Shown: in pieces, positions 1 through 15,554 of the stretch
Layout: each line of letters opens with the position of its first letter
Numbering within the stretch: position 1 is the first letter of the stretch
DNA from: Brienomyrus brachyistius
Taxonomy: Eukaryota > Chordata > Actinopteri > Osteoglossiformes > Mormyridae
DNA: 64,000 bases
Reading direction: 5' to 3'
Assembly (NCBI RefSeq): GCF_023856365.1
Contig: NC_064542.1
Span: 23,654,127-23,718,126, forward strand
Position numbers and translations under genes: made by a program
The notes under the pieces: generated by a model
What the model saw: the letters and a program-made list of their open reading frames with translations, nothing else
Told to the model about the DNA's origin: nothing
Databases searched by the model: none

Positions 1-660
1 TACTGTTGATTGAAAAGGAGTTCAGCCTCTGACTTTGAATAACATTCCCATGTACCTTACATTGTGCTTCATGAAAGCCTGAGAATTCAATTTCATGGTG
101 TCAGCCAAAGATTTTTTTTTGTTCTTTATAATACAATAGTGTTGTAGGTCCGCACAAAGCAAGGAAAATGCATTATAAAAACCAGCACATTTAGTTTTTC
201 AAGGACTCTTCAAAATTATGTTCCTGGTTAGCAAGGAGCATAAAATCAATTATACAATTAACGCTGTTATGAATTTATGACCAAGGCTGTTGCAAATAAT
301 GTCCAAATGAAAGCCTTTGACGAGCTCCTACAGACAAAGAAGGGCTGAATTCCGCTGACAGTTTGGTGATGAATGTTAATTTTTGCGCTAAAACGGGGAA
401 TTCTGTGGAGGGGACTAAGGCGTGATGTAAGAGGAACGGCTCTGGTAACAACTGCTGCTCAGGAATGAAGGAAACAGGAAAATCAGGCGACTTCTGTGGG
501 TCAGAATCCCTCCACGCTTGTCAGTGCAATGTGCTACATATTGTGAACTCTGGAATGTGCTGTTTCTTACATAATTCTTACTCTGCTGGATTGTAGCATA
601 GCCAAAGAATAGAGAGGAAATTGTGTGAAAGCAATGTGGAAATGACTTATGTACTGCATC

Positions 661-830
661 ATGTTCGGAATGCCAAAGAGCTGGGTATCTCAGTTGGTTA
701 GCAAGCTCTGCAGTTGTGCTGGAAGACCCGGGTGCGAGCCTGTCCCGTCTGGAGGCTGATGTGGGGCTCACTGGCTTAGGCTGCAGTCAGCGGTGCGGCA
801 GACAGTTCGAGGTTGGAGGGCATCACTGAA
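661..830 (+). mobile_element. tRNA-derived SINE-like fragment
   Basis: The stretch tctcagttggttagcaagc near 688-706 resembles a tRNA 5' half with a box A. gggtgcgagcc about 25 bases later is a degraded box B. The flank beyond about 780 is not tRNA-like. It could be a tRNA-derived SINE head or an old tRNA pseudogene. Confidence 0.45.
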
Positions 831-914
831 TAATTTAAATACAAATGTCTGTTTATTGGGGGGATGAATGAATCCAAATGAAAAACATCTCTTCAGTCCC
901 TCCCGGTTCCTACC

Positions 915-1100
915 CCCCTGGCTGCTGTGCTTGTAATCAGAAGGTCACCAGTTTGAATCCCAGGGATGGCAGAGTGATTCACTGTTGGACCTTTGAGCGA
1001 GACCCTAACCCTAACCCTAACCCTAACCCCCTACTGCTCCGGGGACGATCTGACCTTGCCTTCCCAAAAATGTATTTTGCTTTGAATAAAAGTGCTAAAC
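915..1100 (+). mobile_element. tRNA-derived fish SINE (family 2) with an internal telomere-like tract
   Basis: A box-B-like gtttgaatccc lies at 951-961, followed by the segment cagagtgattcactgttgg and then cctttgagcgagacc. These features recur in a common fish SINE layout, which also usually ends in a 'gctttgaataaaag' type tail. Such a tail is present at about 1079-1093. The region that normally reads roughly 'cccttaaccct' is expanded to four CCCTAA hexamers at 1003-1030. A minus-strand relative occurs at 38163-38394. Confidence 0.7.
1003..1030 (+). repeat. interstitial telomere-like (CCCTAA)4 tract within a SINE
   Basis: There are four perfect CCCTAA units followed by CCCC. The surrounding SINE sequence continues on both sides, so this is best read as local expansion of a SINE motif and not as a telomere fusion or repair scar. 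Confidence 0.85.
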
Positions 1101-1768
1101 AAAATTTTTAATAAAACAAAAAATAGATAAAATGCATATATACGTTCACCACAATACCAGTTAAATGTCTGTCTCTAGGAATTAATACATTGCTCTTGAG
1201 GCGTATAGAATAACACACACAAGCTGAAATACTTTCTAGTTCTGTGAATAGTCTAACAAGAACATATTTCTTCATTAAAATCTCATTTTATGAATGCACA
1301 TGCATCTGCAGTCTTTCGCTCTTCACTGACTGGTGCCCAGTTCTCTCTCCTTCAACTGTGATCTGTCGAGTGGCCAGACTTTACCAATGCCAGACTTGGC
1401 CAATGTCACTTGCTTTCATTGATAAATGTCACATGGACAGGTAGACAGAGAGAAACAATTAAAGATTCAAGCTGCACCTGTTCAATTATTCTTTGGTAAC
1501 AGTGGCTGTCAAATTAAATTTGGGTTGTTAGGAAAGATAGGTTATAACAGAACTCTATGTAAGAGCATGAAGGGACTCATGCTCAAAGCGAAACAAGAAG
1601 ATAGATAGAAAGAGGGGAGGAAAAATGGAGGGAATGAGGCAGAGCACTGGCAGAGCGGTGATCGACTGAGGATGGGTGCATGACCGATATCGCTATAGGC
1701 AGCTATGTCATATGTTTCACTAATCACTTTCTGTCGCAGGAACTTTTGCACTGGATTGTACTTCTGAT

Positions 1769-2124
1769 GGGCGGCATGGTGGTGCAGTGGTTAGCACTGT
1801 CGCCTCACACCTCTGGGACCCGGGTTCGAGTCTCCACCTGGGTCACATGTGTGCGGAGTTTGCATGTTCTCCCCATGTTGTTGTGGGGTTTCCTCCGAGT
1901 ACTCCGGTTTCCCCCCACAGTCCAAAAACATGCTGAGGCTAATTGGAGTTGCTAAATTGCCCATAGGTGTGCATGTGAGAGTGAATGGTGTGTGAGTGTG
2001 CCCTGTGATGGGCTGGCCCCCCATCCTGGGTTGTTCCCTGCCTCGTGCCTATTGCTTCCGGGATAGGCTCCGGACCCCCCGCGACCCAATAGGATAAGCG
2101 GTTTGGAAAATGGATGGATGGATG
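1769..2124 (+). mobile_element. full-length tRNA-derived SINE (family 1), 356 bp
   Basis: It begins gggcggcatggtggtgcagt, with pol III box A (tggtgcagtgg) at 1780-1790 and box B (ggttcgagtct) at 1823-1833. The two boxes are 33 bp apart, as in tRNA genes. A body typical of ray-finned fish SINEs follows (gtttgcatgttctcccc, then ccccccacagtccaaaaaca). The 3' end carries gggataggctccgg and ends in a short ATGG repeat. A single copy of the 15-mer gtgaatggtgtgtga lies at 1981-1995. This copy is the best reference in the window for the other family-1 copies and for the arrays derived from it. Confidence 0.9.
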
Positions 2125-2493
2125 TACTTGTGACCCCTCCAACCCCTGCCCCCTGTCCATCACTCACTTTCTCTCTCTCTCTCTCTCACACACACACACG
2201 CTTTTGCCCTATATAAATGTCCTAGATCTGAGCTGGTTTTAACCTACATACAAGGTCCACGAGATTGACTGAGAAACAATCACACATAAAATTTTAAAAA
2301 GGGCGAAAAAAACATTAATTATGCAATGTATGCGGGGGCTCTTTTCATTGCTGACCATTTGCGTTGCGCTTATTTACTACGAGCTTTTCACCAGTGACAC
2401 GGAAAAGCAAGTAGTAGCTTGTAACGTGTGACTTAATACCGGCACCATCTGTCTTTCGGTTGTCGGCGTGTTCTGCCGGGCGGCTGGCACTTA

Positions 2494-6577
<4,084 letters not shown>

Positions 6578-6616
6578 TAATGTGTGTGTGCGTATATATA
6601 TACACACACACACACA
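6578..6616. repeat. GT/AT/CA palindromic microsatellite
   Basis: A (GT)n tract runs through (AT)n into (CA)n, making a self-complementary stretch of about 38 bp. It abuts the truncated SINE head on its right side. Confidence 0.75.
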
Positions 6617-6617
6617 T

Positions 6618-6674
6618 TTACAGGTACCAGAGGAGAGAAGCAACAGTTCTACCCACTGCACCACCATGCAGCCC
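6618..6674 (-). mobile_element. truncated family-1 SINE head
   Basis: Read on the minus strand it gives gctgcatggtggtgcagtgg. The box A complement (ccactgcacca) is at 6653-6663. It is cut off before box B, so it is a 5' fragment and probably not transcribable. Confidence 0.7.
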
Positions 6675-6699
6675 CTATGTGTGCCTGTATGTGTATATA

Positions 6700-9600
6700 T
6701 CTGTTTTTTTTTTTTTTTATCAGAAGACATAGATACTTCGTCTGTCTTCTTTTAGGCCACAAGGGGGAGCAGCTGCCTGAGAGTGTGTGCAGGGACTGCA
6801 TCACCTCTGCCAATCCCTGATGTGCCTGTGGTCGCCATAGCTACTACAACGTCTGCTTCTTGCTGAAGCAAAGCTGTTGTTTAGCTGGTCACACATGGTT
6901 AAATGTTATCCTTTCTAAGACACGAAACCCAATGGTATGGTAAATCACTCGCTTCGTTTAGCTGCAGCAATGGAATCGCGCTAATTTATTGCCGTCACAT
7001 GTCGTTATGATGCCCGCGTCAATGTTAGCGCCTGAATCAATTCCTCTGCTCCCATAAAGTTTAGGGGGCATTTCTCTGACGCCGTCGAGCAGACGTGCTA
7101 AGTTCTCTGCTGGTTTCTGAGGTGCAGTTGGGTTTCACCGGATGTTGTTCATGTTTCCCTTTGCTTTTACAGATTCCACACATGGATGGCTGAGGTTGTC
7201 TTCACACTTTATCATTAACAATGAAGCACGACTGCAGATGCCCAAAATAGGTCAAACCCACTTGCAATACATCAGCGTCCCTCTTCCTGTCTCCCCTGCT
7301 CCAGGTGGCTGAGCAATGCCTTTCTTCATGCTTTGCTAAATAATTCTCACAACCTCCATAACACTTAGGCACAACTTACCAACCAAGACCAAATGCTCTT
7401 CAAAGGACTGTCCTTTGAGGTAACGCCTGTTTGCTCACTAAAGATGCTTTACATAAAATCGGCCTCCAAATGCCACCATTTATTGATATTCAGCAGAACA
7501 TCTATCTTTGATTTTCATCTACATGTAACCTATTCTTTGCTTATGTCGTTGACTTAACATAACAACTTAATTGCCCTGCTGTTGGATTTCCAAAAGAGAA
7601 TAACAAAATACAAATAAACAGTTTTGCTAAAATACATTTAGCAATTCTGAAGAATGAAACACAGCTTCACTGATTGCTGATCCAAACTGATGTTTTTGAA
7701 CAGAGTAGCTACTCCGACTTCATGCCAAGGCTTTAAACTCTTTTCCACGATATTCCTCTAGACTCAGTATAAATTTCACTTATTGTGATCAGGAAGGGTG
7801 AGTTTATTCATGTTCTGTTACAGAGGCACTTGACAGGATTTAAACACAAGTGCTCAAACCACTTCAAAATGAGCGGAATATGAATATTAAGCGACACCAC
7901 ACCAGGCTCGGACCTGAGATTTCATCCTAAACAGAATGGTCCTTCCATTCCTTACAAACAGATCATTTTGATGTGTGCAATTTTAAGTATTAGAACTTGC
8001 ATCATCTGGTGGTCATGAAAGCATGTTGATTGTCAAACCTGACATTTTCTATTCGCCTTTGATACTCTTTGAAGATGGTTGATTCTCGCAGTGAAAAGAA
8101 TATAAATGATCTGTTTCTTTGGGGGTCATATCGGTGTATATTATGTTTACGAACATCGCGGGCTCTTAATTACATGGGTGTGCATTAATTGAATACACAG
8201 TATGCCCTACTGCATATCAGAATATAAAGGAGGAATATCTAAATACTAATTAGGTAAGGTATTTATAATTAAAAAAATAGTAATTTTACAATGGAGAAAC
8301 TATTAAGCTAGCTGAAAGTGTCATTGTTTGTTAAGTGAATACAGTGTTCCTAATCAAGCCTGCATCAAAAACAATACAATACTACAAAATTAATAATATT
8401 ACACGGGCATCGGGAATTGCTGCAACCCTGCACTGGACAAGCAGTTATGGGAAACGGATGATGAAATGAATGATGACTAACTTTGTGACTATTATTAGCA
8501 GGTCGCATCAGACTGTAGCAATATGTAGCACATGATAAAAAATCCCAAATGTAAGTCTTGGAGGCAGCCTGGGTTGCCTTGCTGTACATTTTTTAAGCCT
8601 CACAATGTTGTGCTGTAGATGTAGGATCTGTGCATGACCAGCTCACCACTGACATAAAGCCATGGCCTTTTTAAATCAGGCATATAGCTCCTCTGGAGCA
8701 ATTCATCACCTTCACAGTTGGTCGGACGTTTTAGACCTAATCTGCGTAGCAGGTGCGCCTTGTTGTTGAACGATGGTGTGTGAAAACACAACGAAATGCA
8801 ATGTAACCTTTCATTGTGAATCTTCATCCATGCGTAAACTGAATGAAAACCATTGGTTTAATCCATGGGGGAAAAGTTGGGGTCTGTATCACGTGTTTGA
8901 TTTGTAAATTATCACCATTTAACCTTGGAAATATTTCCACGCGTCTTGTGCGCCACATATCTGTCTGATGTGGTGATGCATTTCTGCATTCTGTGCACCA
9001 GCGCGCTCCCTCGCATGTGCTGGAGGGTCTGCTGGCCCACTGCGGCCCACAGCGTGCAGCGAGAGGCCGACCAATGGCCAGGAGGGTAATGGTGGGAGCC
9101 GCCGGATCAATATTCCAGCTAGACCCCTAGAGTGTGATACCACCTACTAATCACAGGCATGTATGCCGCATGCCCAGCGGCCAATCAGTCCACGGTGTCT
9201 CCTGCTCCCGCCTCCATCCTTCTCGCTCCACCTTACTGTGTTACATCATTCTCTCTTGCGCTCGCTTCTGATCACCCTCCTCTACCTCCCACTGTCATCC
9301 CAGCCTGATAAACAATTCTTTTTTTTATTTTGGACTTGGGATTTTCCCTCCGTTTTCTTTCCCCATCACACTACAAGTTGTGGTACCGAGACGAGTTGCT
9401 GAAGCTTTGCAGAATCTGTGTGCTGGCAGTGCAGCAGCTACGTACCATCGAACGGCTATCATTCAGGGGAAGAAACGGCAGCAAAACCGTGATTAAAGAG
9501 TGGCAACGAAATTCACGCTAGCAGGAAATGATGCCAGAGAGGGATATGGTGGTTTGGGGAGAGCGGAAATAATTAGCGGTTATCTGTGCCTGTTTCACTG

Positions 9601-10600
9601 TCAGGTCTGCATAAGATTCTCTGTTATTCTCATTAGATTCATAACCCATTAAAATGTTGCCTCATTTTTCATATTTAATACACAATAGGATTCACACAGG
9701 CATTGTGTACTAATTACGGTCTCTGTTAACCTGTAACAAAAATAGATTCTTGGAAAATATCATGAACGGTTTCTGTCATTGCATGTACTTAAAAACATTA
9801 CAACTCAACATTGTTCTCCAATTTGTACCCTTTTCTGTCAACTGGTTTTTTGAAAGGCACCCCAGAGGTACTTGCTTTCAAATAGATTTGACCAAATTTT
9901 AAAGGTACATTCACATAAATGTATTTTGAAAACACATTGGTCAGTATTAAATGTTTTGTGGAAAAACACAGGAATTTATCCACACAGAATTGCGGGAGGC
10001 TGCGATTCCGGGCCGTGCTTCTCCTGCGACAGCCAGATGGAACAGCAGAATCACAATTTTTGTTATTAATAAAGCCTTACAAAATGGCAGCTCAACTTGT
10101 GACAGATTACTGAGAATAAGCAGGACTGCCGAAAGGGGAGGAAAGCCAACATGGGGGGGCTAGACGGACACCTGGATCTCTGCTGGTCCCATTTGTACCC
10201 CAAAGCCTACCAAGGGAGATGTGACTTTCACCAAATTCCCCCCTACAGGCTGACTTTGAGGCTGACTGACCTGGATGCTCTGGGGAAGCGGTAGAGGAAT
10301 GCGATTTGATGTAGTTATGGCTTCATAATTTTTACAACCAAAATGGACGAGCTGAGCATCATTTACCAGGGTCCCACTCAATCAGTCCAGGCCCAAGCTG
10401 CAGCCCATATTTCCCTCCCATCCTGTCATGTCTATTTGGAAACTTGCTAAAGAAAACTAAAGCAAATCTGAAACTGCTTTGCTAAGCAAGCATCCCCCAC
10501 ACTCAACAAGCTACTGAAAACAGAGGCAGCCTACTCAGTGCGTGGGACATCTTGATGTATTTCCATAGGCATGCATACATGCTGCAAATATCAGCATGTA
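6700..10600. other. intron sequence, nothing recognised
   Basis: This is largely AT-rich unique-looking sequence with a poly-T run near 6703. I found no known repeat, RNA gene or splice-supported exon in it. Confidence 0.55.
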
Positions 10601-10601
10601 C

Positions 10602-10625
10602 ACAAACACACACACACACACACAC
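10602..10625 (+). repeat. (CA)n flanking a non-autonomous element, left side
   Basis: A CA microsatellite ends directly against the caaacattgtggggac end of the element at 10626-10896. A second CA tract lies about 12 bp beyond its right end. Confidence 0.85.
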
Positions 10626-10896
10626 CAAACATTGTGGGGACTATCCATTAATTTATATGGGCATAACCCTAATCCTAGTTAAGATAACCCTAACGCTAAC
10701 CCTAACCCTAACCCTTACTCCTCCCTAACCATAACCATAAATAACCAGACAAGACTTGTAGCTATTTTAGTTTTTTGATTGCACACCCATTTCATTTTAA
10801 ATTGAGCTTTACATTTTGGGCACTTAAAAAAATTGTCCAAAAGTCAAAAGTGAAAGGATATCTGGTGCCCACAATGCTGTATATATGAGTCCCCCA
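10626..10896 (+). mobile_element. non-autonomous palindrome-ended DNA element (MITE-like) with telomere-like core, copy 1
   Basis: The left end is cattgtggggac. Near the right end, gtgcccacaatg is its diverged inverse, followed by gagtcccc. The interior holds aaccctaacgctaacccta and further hexamers at about 10685-10715, then ctaaccataaccataa. The interior aligns along its length with the reverse complement of 24643-24899 (shared features: tggggac near the end, gctaacgctaac or gctaacgctaaccc, ctaaccataaccataa, then agttttttgatt or agttttttcata). The two are therefore copies of one family in opposite orientations. No protein is encoded. Confidence 0.75.
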
Positions 10897-10906
10897 CCCC
10901 ACTCTA

Positions 10907-10933
10907 CGCACACACACGCACACACACACACAA
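10907..10933 (+). repeat. (CA)n flanking a non-autonomous element, right side
   Basis: This imperfect CA microsatellite lies just outside copy 1 and pairs with the tract at 10602-10625. Confidence 0.8.
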
Positions 10934-12087
10934 TGTGTAGGAAGCAAAACGATCACACCGACATAGACGGCACACAGTGCGTTCTGTGAATGGCAGATTC
11001 CGTGCTTGGTTGACCGGCCTCTACTGCCCTCTGAGAGACAGAGGAAGGGCCCTCGAGCCATTTCTAATCAGACGGTGCTCACAGAGCACAGCAGCACAGA
11101 TCAATCCCCTCAACAGCAGGAAAAAAATGAGTGTTTTGCTCTAACAAAACACAAAAAAAATAATCCATAGAGTGCATCACAGCAAGAAACATTTCACATC
11201 TTGATGAGGACGACATCCTTAACAGGAATGAAACTATATATATATCTATAACTTTCCCGTAAAGACTGCATTTATAAGCCATAAACATCTGCAAGAATTA
11301 TTTGTAATTGGTTTATTTTATTGTGCCTTTTGGAGTTTCGTTTTATGGAATCTGAGGAGTGTTGATTTGCTACGAGACGTTTTCTTAGCAGGGCCTTGCT
11401 GTTGTGATCAGTCAGATTGGTGTAGTAAACAGTAAACTGTCCAGGGTTGTTTGTCCGGCTCTGCCCTCTGTGATAACAGGCCCCGGGGGGGCATGTGGGA
11501 GGGGGCTGCGGTGGGGCCGGGGTAATGCAGACACTCCAGCAAACTCAAACAGACACATTCTGTCAACAGCCGGCAAAGACAGGAGAACTGCCTCCGCTCC
11601 TTCACACACATTAATGACTGAAACTGGACGGCAGGAAACAGTATGAGACGGCAGCTCTGTGATCCCGCCGCGCGGCTGCGAGATTAGGCCCCGCAGTGCC
11701 GGCCGCCCCCATGCGGCGCACGTCAATCGCAGGCCGACCCGGCCAGTGGTGGCACCGGCGGGAGGTCCATCGAGCCGGACTCGCTTGGGCTCCTCTTGTG
11801 CTTTTGGAGGTCCGTGGAACACCGTGCTGTCGAAAGCATCACTTGAGTGAAAAACCCCGCTTGCTCATAATGTTTTGCTCTGGGGGGGTGGGTGGGGTGG
11901 GAAAAATCAATGGTGTGTCACTAGTCATGACATAATTTACTCTTTTAGTTATTATGAATACTGTCCATCTTCATGAAATGCTCGTTCCCATGGAACGGTG
12001 CACCTTTACAGCACCTGGATGCTACAGGAAGGAAGTGGGGCCTCTCACACGTTATTCTCACATCTCCACTGCAATAAAGCACACAAG
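10934..12087. other. intron sequence, nothing recognised
   Basis: A GC-rich stretch at about 11480-11800 has several CpGs and overlapping open frames on both strands, but no splice-bounded exon and no known domain. Confidence 0.5.
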
Positions 12088-12560
12088 TACCAGTCAAAAG
12101 TCTGGACACACCTGTTTTTAATGTATTTGTGTCTATTTTAGCTCTGTTATTCACTTTATAATAAATGGCCTTGGGGCAATGAAGTAATATGGATCAAATA
12201 TTGCAACTACCTAGAACTACCTATTGCAACAATCTTGTACCTAGAAAACTGTTCAACATTTCAAGATTTTCTCAAATTTTCACCTCTTCAAAATAGCCCC
12301 CCTTTGCTTTGATGACAACATTGTAGACTCTCGGTATTCTTTCAACCAGCTTCCAGATGTAGCCACCTGGAATGCTTCTCCATCAGTCCTGAAGGAGATT
12401 CTGTAAGTTCTGTGCACAAGTTGGCTACCTTGCTCTTACTCTTCGATCCAACTTATCCCGGAGCAGGTCTATAGGGTTTAGGTGGGGGGATTGTGGGGGC
12501 CAGGTCATCTGTCACAGCACTTCATCTCTTACCTTGTTCACAACAATATAAAAATAAGCA
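12088..12560 (-). mobile_element. Tc1-like DNA transposon remnant, 3' part
   Basis: The right-hand terminal sequence taccagtcaaaagtctgg lies at 12088-12105. It matches the terminal repeats of the element at 27843-28993. Read on the minus strand, the body encodes the C-terminal end of a Tc1-like transposase, with N-P-I-D-L-L, then W-R-S-I-P-G-G and A-K-G-G-Y-F-E-E. It is interrupted by at least two in-frame stops (TAG and TGA). The N-terminal half and the opposite terminus are missing. Confidence 0.85.
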
Positions 12561-14883
12561 AAGTTTGTCGAATATAATTTTTTCAGCCCGGGACATTTTG
12601 CATTTGAGCCTTGCAAAAAAAATAAAACATCTATCCCCACACACACGGGTTCTGAATAGCCAGTTAGGCACACAGCACACTCCATTCAGCATTACAAATT
12701 ATTCTGCATTCCAGATTTCTCACTATTCCCTTGGAGAATAAGAGAGCTATTCCATTCCTCAAGGAACAGAGTCCCACAGGCTTTAGAATTGCTCTTAAGT
12801 TATCGGCTGATTTACCCATAAACAGCCCAGTTACGTGATTTACTGCCCACATAATGGTTTCAGTCAAGCAGGAAGCCGAGGCAGAAGAGAGTCTGACATT
12901 GCAGGCCGCCGGTGGGGACCAGGAGTGATTCCATTTGACCCAGGGTGCAGATGTCACCTTGGGTCTGGCAGTCGAAATGTTGAGCTAAGCAAGCTTCTAA
13001 AAGTGTCTTAGGAAACCTTGCCCATTTCCGAGAATGGGAAGACTTTCCACATTGGTTCAGTGCAAATATTAGCTTGGCTTGACAGCAATCTTGGTTGGGC
13101 GAAGTCGTAAACATTCTTGCAACTTTAAAAATGAAAGAAGGTTCTACAGGACGATTGGCCAGAGATTCCGAGAACGGGACAGATTAGCATGACTCCATCG
13201 TGTCCTCGTTTTGGTTAGAATTTCATCTTCCTGCTTTGCATGCATCTGGATCACTAATCCATGGCAGAGAGCACACCTGCGACATTGTTTGGTTGCCTAA
13301 ACAGGGCTCTATTTCCGGCCTCTAATCACTGTGCGATACTAATTTCTCTCTATAAAGGGCATGACAACAATTTAGCTACTTCCATATTTCAAAAGAAAGA
13401 CGGAATCCCTGACACTGAAAGACATTTTTGTTTTCGATATTGAGAATATATATTTGCTCATGTTTGAGGATAAGCATGAAAACCCACAGGACTAGGGCCT
13501 GGGCAGACAGGTCTCCATGGCAGCTGTGAGAGGTTTATGGCGTCGCCACCAAACAGCGGCTCACTAAGGCGTCGTGTCAGCACAGTCGCCGTGGCCTTGG
13601 ATTCGGGGCATGACTGCACTTAACTCCACCCATCAATTATCTGCACTGACTCGAAGGATTTTCAGCTCGCTCAGGTCCAGTGCCAGAAAGGGCTCCGCAA
13701 GAAAACCTGAAACTACGTTTGCTGGCCCAAACAAACAGAGAAATGGACCATCCCTTGGTGACTGAAGCAATTAATCCATGCAGTCGAAATCTACTACATG
13801 ACAAACACTCTGACTTACTGGGGAATGAAGACAATTATAATATAATATAAAAACAAATTCAGAGATTTTAAGAACTATTCCAGATTCACTCTCTTCCATT
13901 TCATTAGGGAGAGCAAGGTTTGCTTGGTCATGGTCATTTTGGATGCCCTGTGCCACATGACCTGGAAGTGCTGCCAATCAGCGAGCTCCACCGCCTTCAT
14001 AACGATCCTGGCTGCAGTCTGCCACTTCATCTTTTTGCCTTCAGAGTTCTTGTACTATAGCTTGTTGTGGCTTGTGCCCGTCTAGCAGAGCAGCTCAGTA
14101 CTCTTGTTTATTAGTGAAATGCATGAATAAATGCTAAATAAGCAAACATTTCTAAGAAATCTGAACAGATTTCTTTTATAATTCTGTATTATTGACAGAA
14201 AATGAACACTGATGGAAAGCCCTAAATCAGAACCCCACCAGGTTTGAATAACAGTAAAATAATGATTTCTGGAAGGAACCAGCTGTCTGTGAAAGCATGT
14301 AAGGACTGTGCTCCCACAGGCCTGACCAGTGTGACACCAGCAGAGTACTGGCAAAGTAAGAAGCAGCAGCCCACAGCCAGACTCGATAGGGAACATTGGC
14401 AAAAACATGCTTTACGTTTTTTTCGGAGCAATTGTGCAAAACACTGACCTGTCATTCATATTTAGTTTACTGTGCTGTTTTAAATATACCTTTATTATGA
14501 TGTTTTTTCAGTGTTTACAGCTACAGATCTACTCTATATACTCTATACTAATACTCTATATTCGGTCTATGAAGTTCCTGCTGTTGAAAAAAATCAAAAT
14601 AAAAATCTAAACTGTGGATCTTTGTCAGCCTAAAAATATTTTGGGCATCTAAATAATATGGATTTAGAAAACTCACTATTGACAAATAACTTTAAAATGA
14701 TAAAAAAACATATAATGTACTATACTGTAATAACAACTCTAAATGGGGCCCAGTAGTAAATTAATGCATTAATTTGCATGGCGAAGGATTCATGGGAAAA
14801 TAATGACTTATTCAGAGAAAGAAGAGTCTCCATATCAAAATATGGAAGGAAGCCAAAATTTAACAAACATGGCCTTATGTCTG
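12561..14883. other. intron sequence, nothing recognised
   Basis: No repeats or exons were recognised. A short U6-like string near 13172-13200 is discussed among the rejected items. Confidence 0.5.
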
Positions 14884-15198
14884 GGGGCGGCATGGTGGTG
14901 CAGTGGTTAGCACTGTAAGGGGCGGCATGGTGGTGCAGTGGTTAGCACTGTAAGGGGCGGCATGGTGGTGCACTGGTTAGCACTGTAAGGGGCGGCATGG
15001 TGGTGCAGTGGTTAGCACTGTAAGGGGCGGCATGGTGCTGCAGTGGTTAGCACTGTAAGGGGCGGCATGGTGCTGCAGTGGTTAGCACTGTAAGGGGCGG
15101 CATGGTGGTGTAGTGGTTAGCACTGTAAGGGGCGGCATGGTGCTGCAGTGGTTAGCACTGTAAGGGGCGGCATGGTGCTGCAGTGGTTAGCACTGTAA
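14884..15198 (+). repeat. nine tandem 35-bp copies of a SINE 5' head
   Basis: Nine units of exactly 35 bp (9 x 35 = 315) run without indels into the first base of the full SINE at 15199. Each unit begins ggggcggcatgg and ends agcactgtaa, and contains the pol III box A region. Units differ by point changes only: tggtgctgcag versus tggtggtgcag, one gcactgg and one gtagtgg. No unit carries a box B. Confidence 0.95.
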
Positions 15199-15554
15199 GG
15201 GGCGGCATGGTGGTGCAGTGGTTAGCACTGTTGCCTCACACCTCTGGGACCCGGGTTCGAGTCTCCGCCTGGGTCACATGTGTGTGGAGTTTGCATGTTC
15301 TCCCCATGTCGTCGTGGGGTTTCCTCTGGGTACTCCGGTTTCCCCCCACAGTCCAAAGACATGCTGAGGCTAATTGGAGTTGCTAAATTGCCCATAGGTG
15401 TGCATGTGTGAGTGAGTGGTATGTGACTGTGCTCTGCGATGGGCTGGCCCCCCATCCTGGGTTGTTCCCTGCTTTGTGCCCATAGCTTCTGGGATAGGCT
15501 CCGGACCTCCCGCGACCCAGTAGGATAAGTGGTTTGAAAAATGTATGGATGGAA
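15199..15554 (+). mobile_element. full-length family-1 SINE downstream of its own tandem head array
   Basis: The tenth ggggcggcatgg continues here into the complete element: box B ggttcgagtct at about 15254-15264, ccccccacagtccaaagaca, gggataggctccgg and a terminal tatggatgg. It is the same family and orientation as 1769-2124. Confidence 0.92.

Noticed and set aside
661..830. A possible functional tRNA gene
   Set aside because: The tRNA-like boxes are present but the acceptor stem cannot be paired and box B is degraded. A SINE head is the simpler reading.
13172..13200. A U6 snRNA-like string (gaacgggacag, then attagcatgactcc)
   Set aside because: It matches short parts of the U6 core with a gap, but the following sequence does not resemble the U6 3' half and there is no T-run terminator or recognisable 5' end. 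Probably chance, or an unrecognisably decayed pseudogene.
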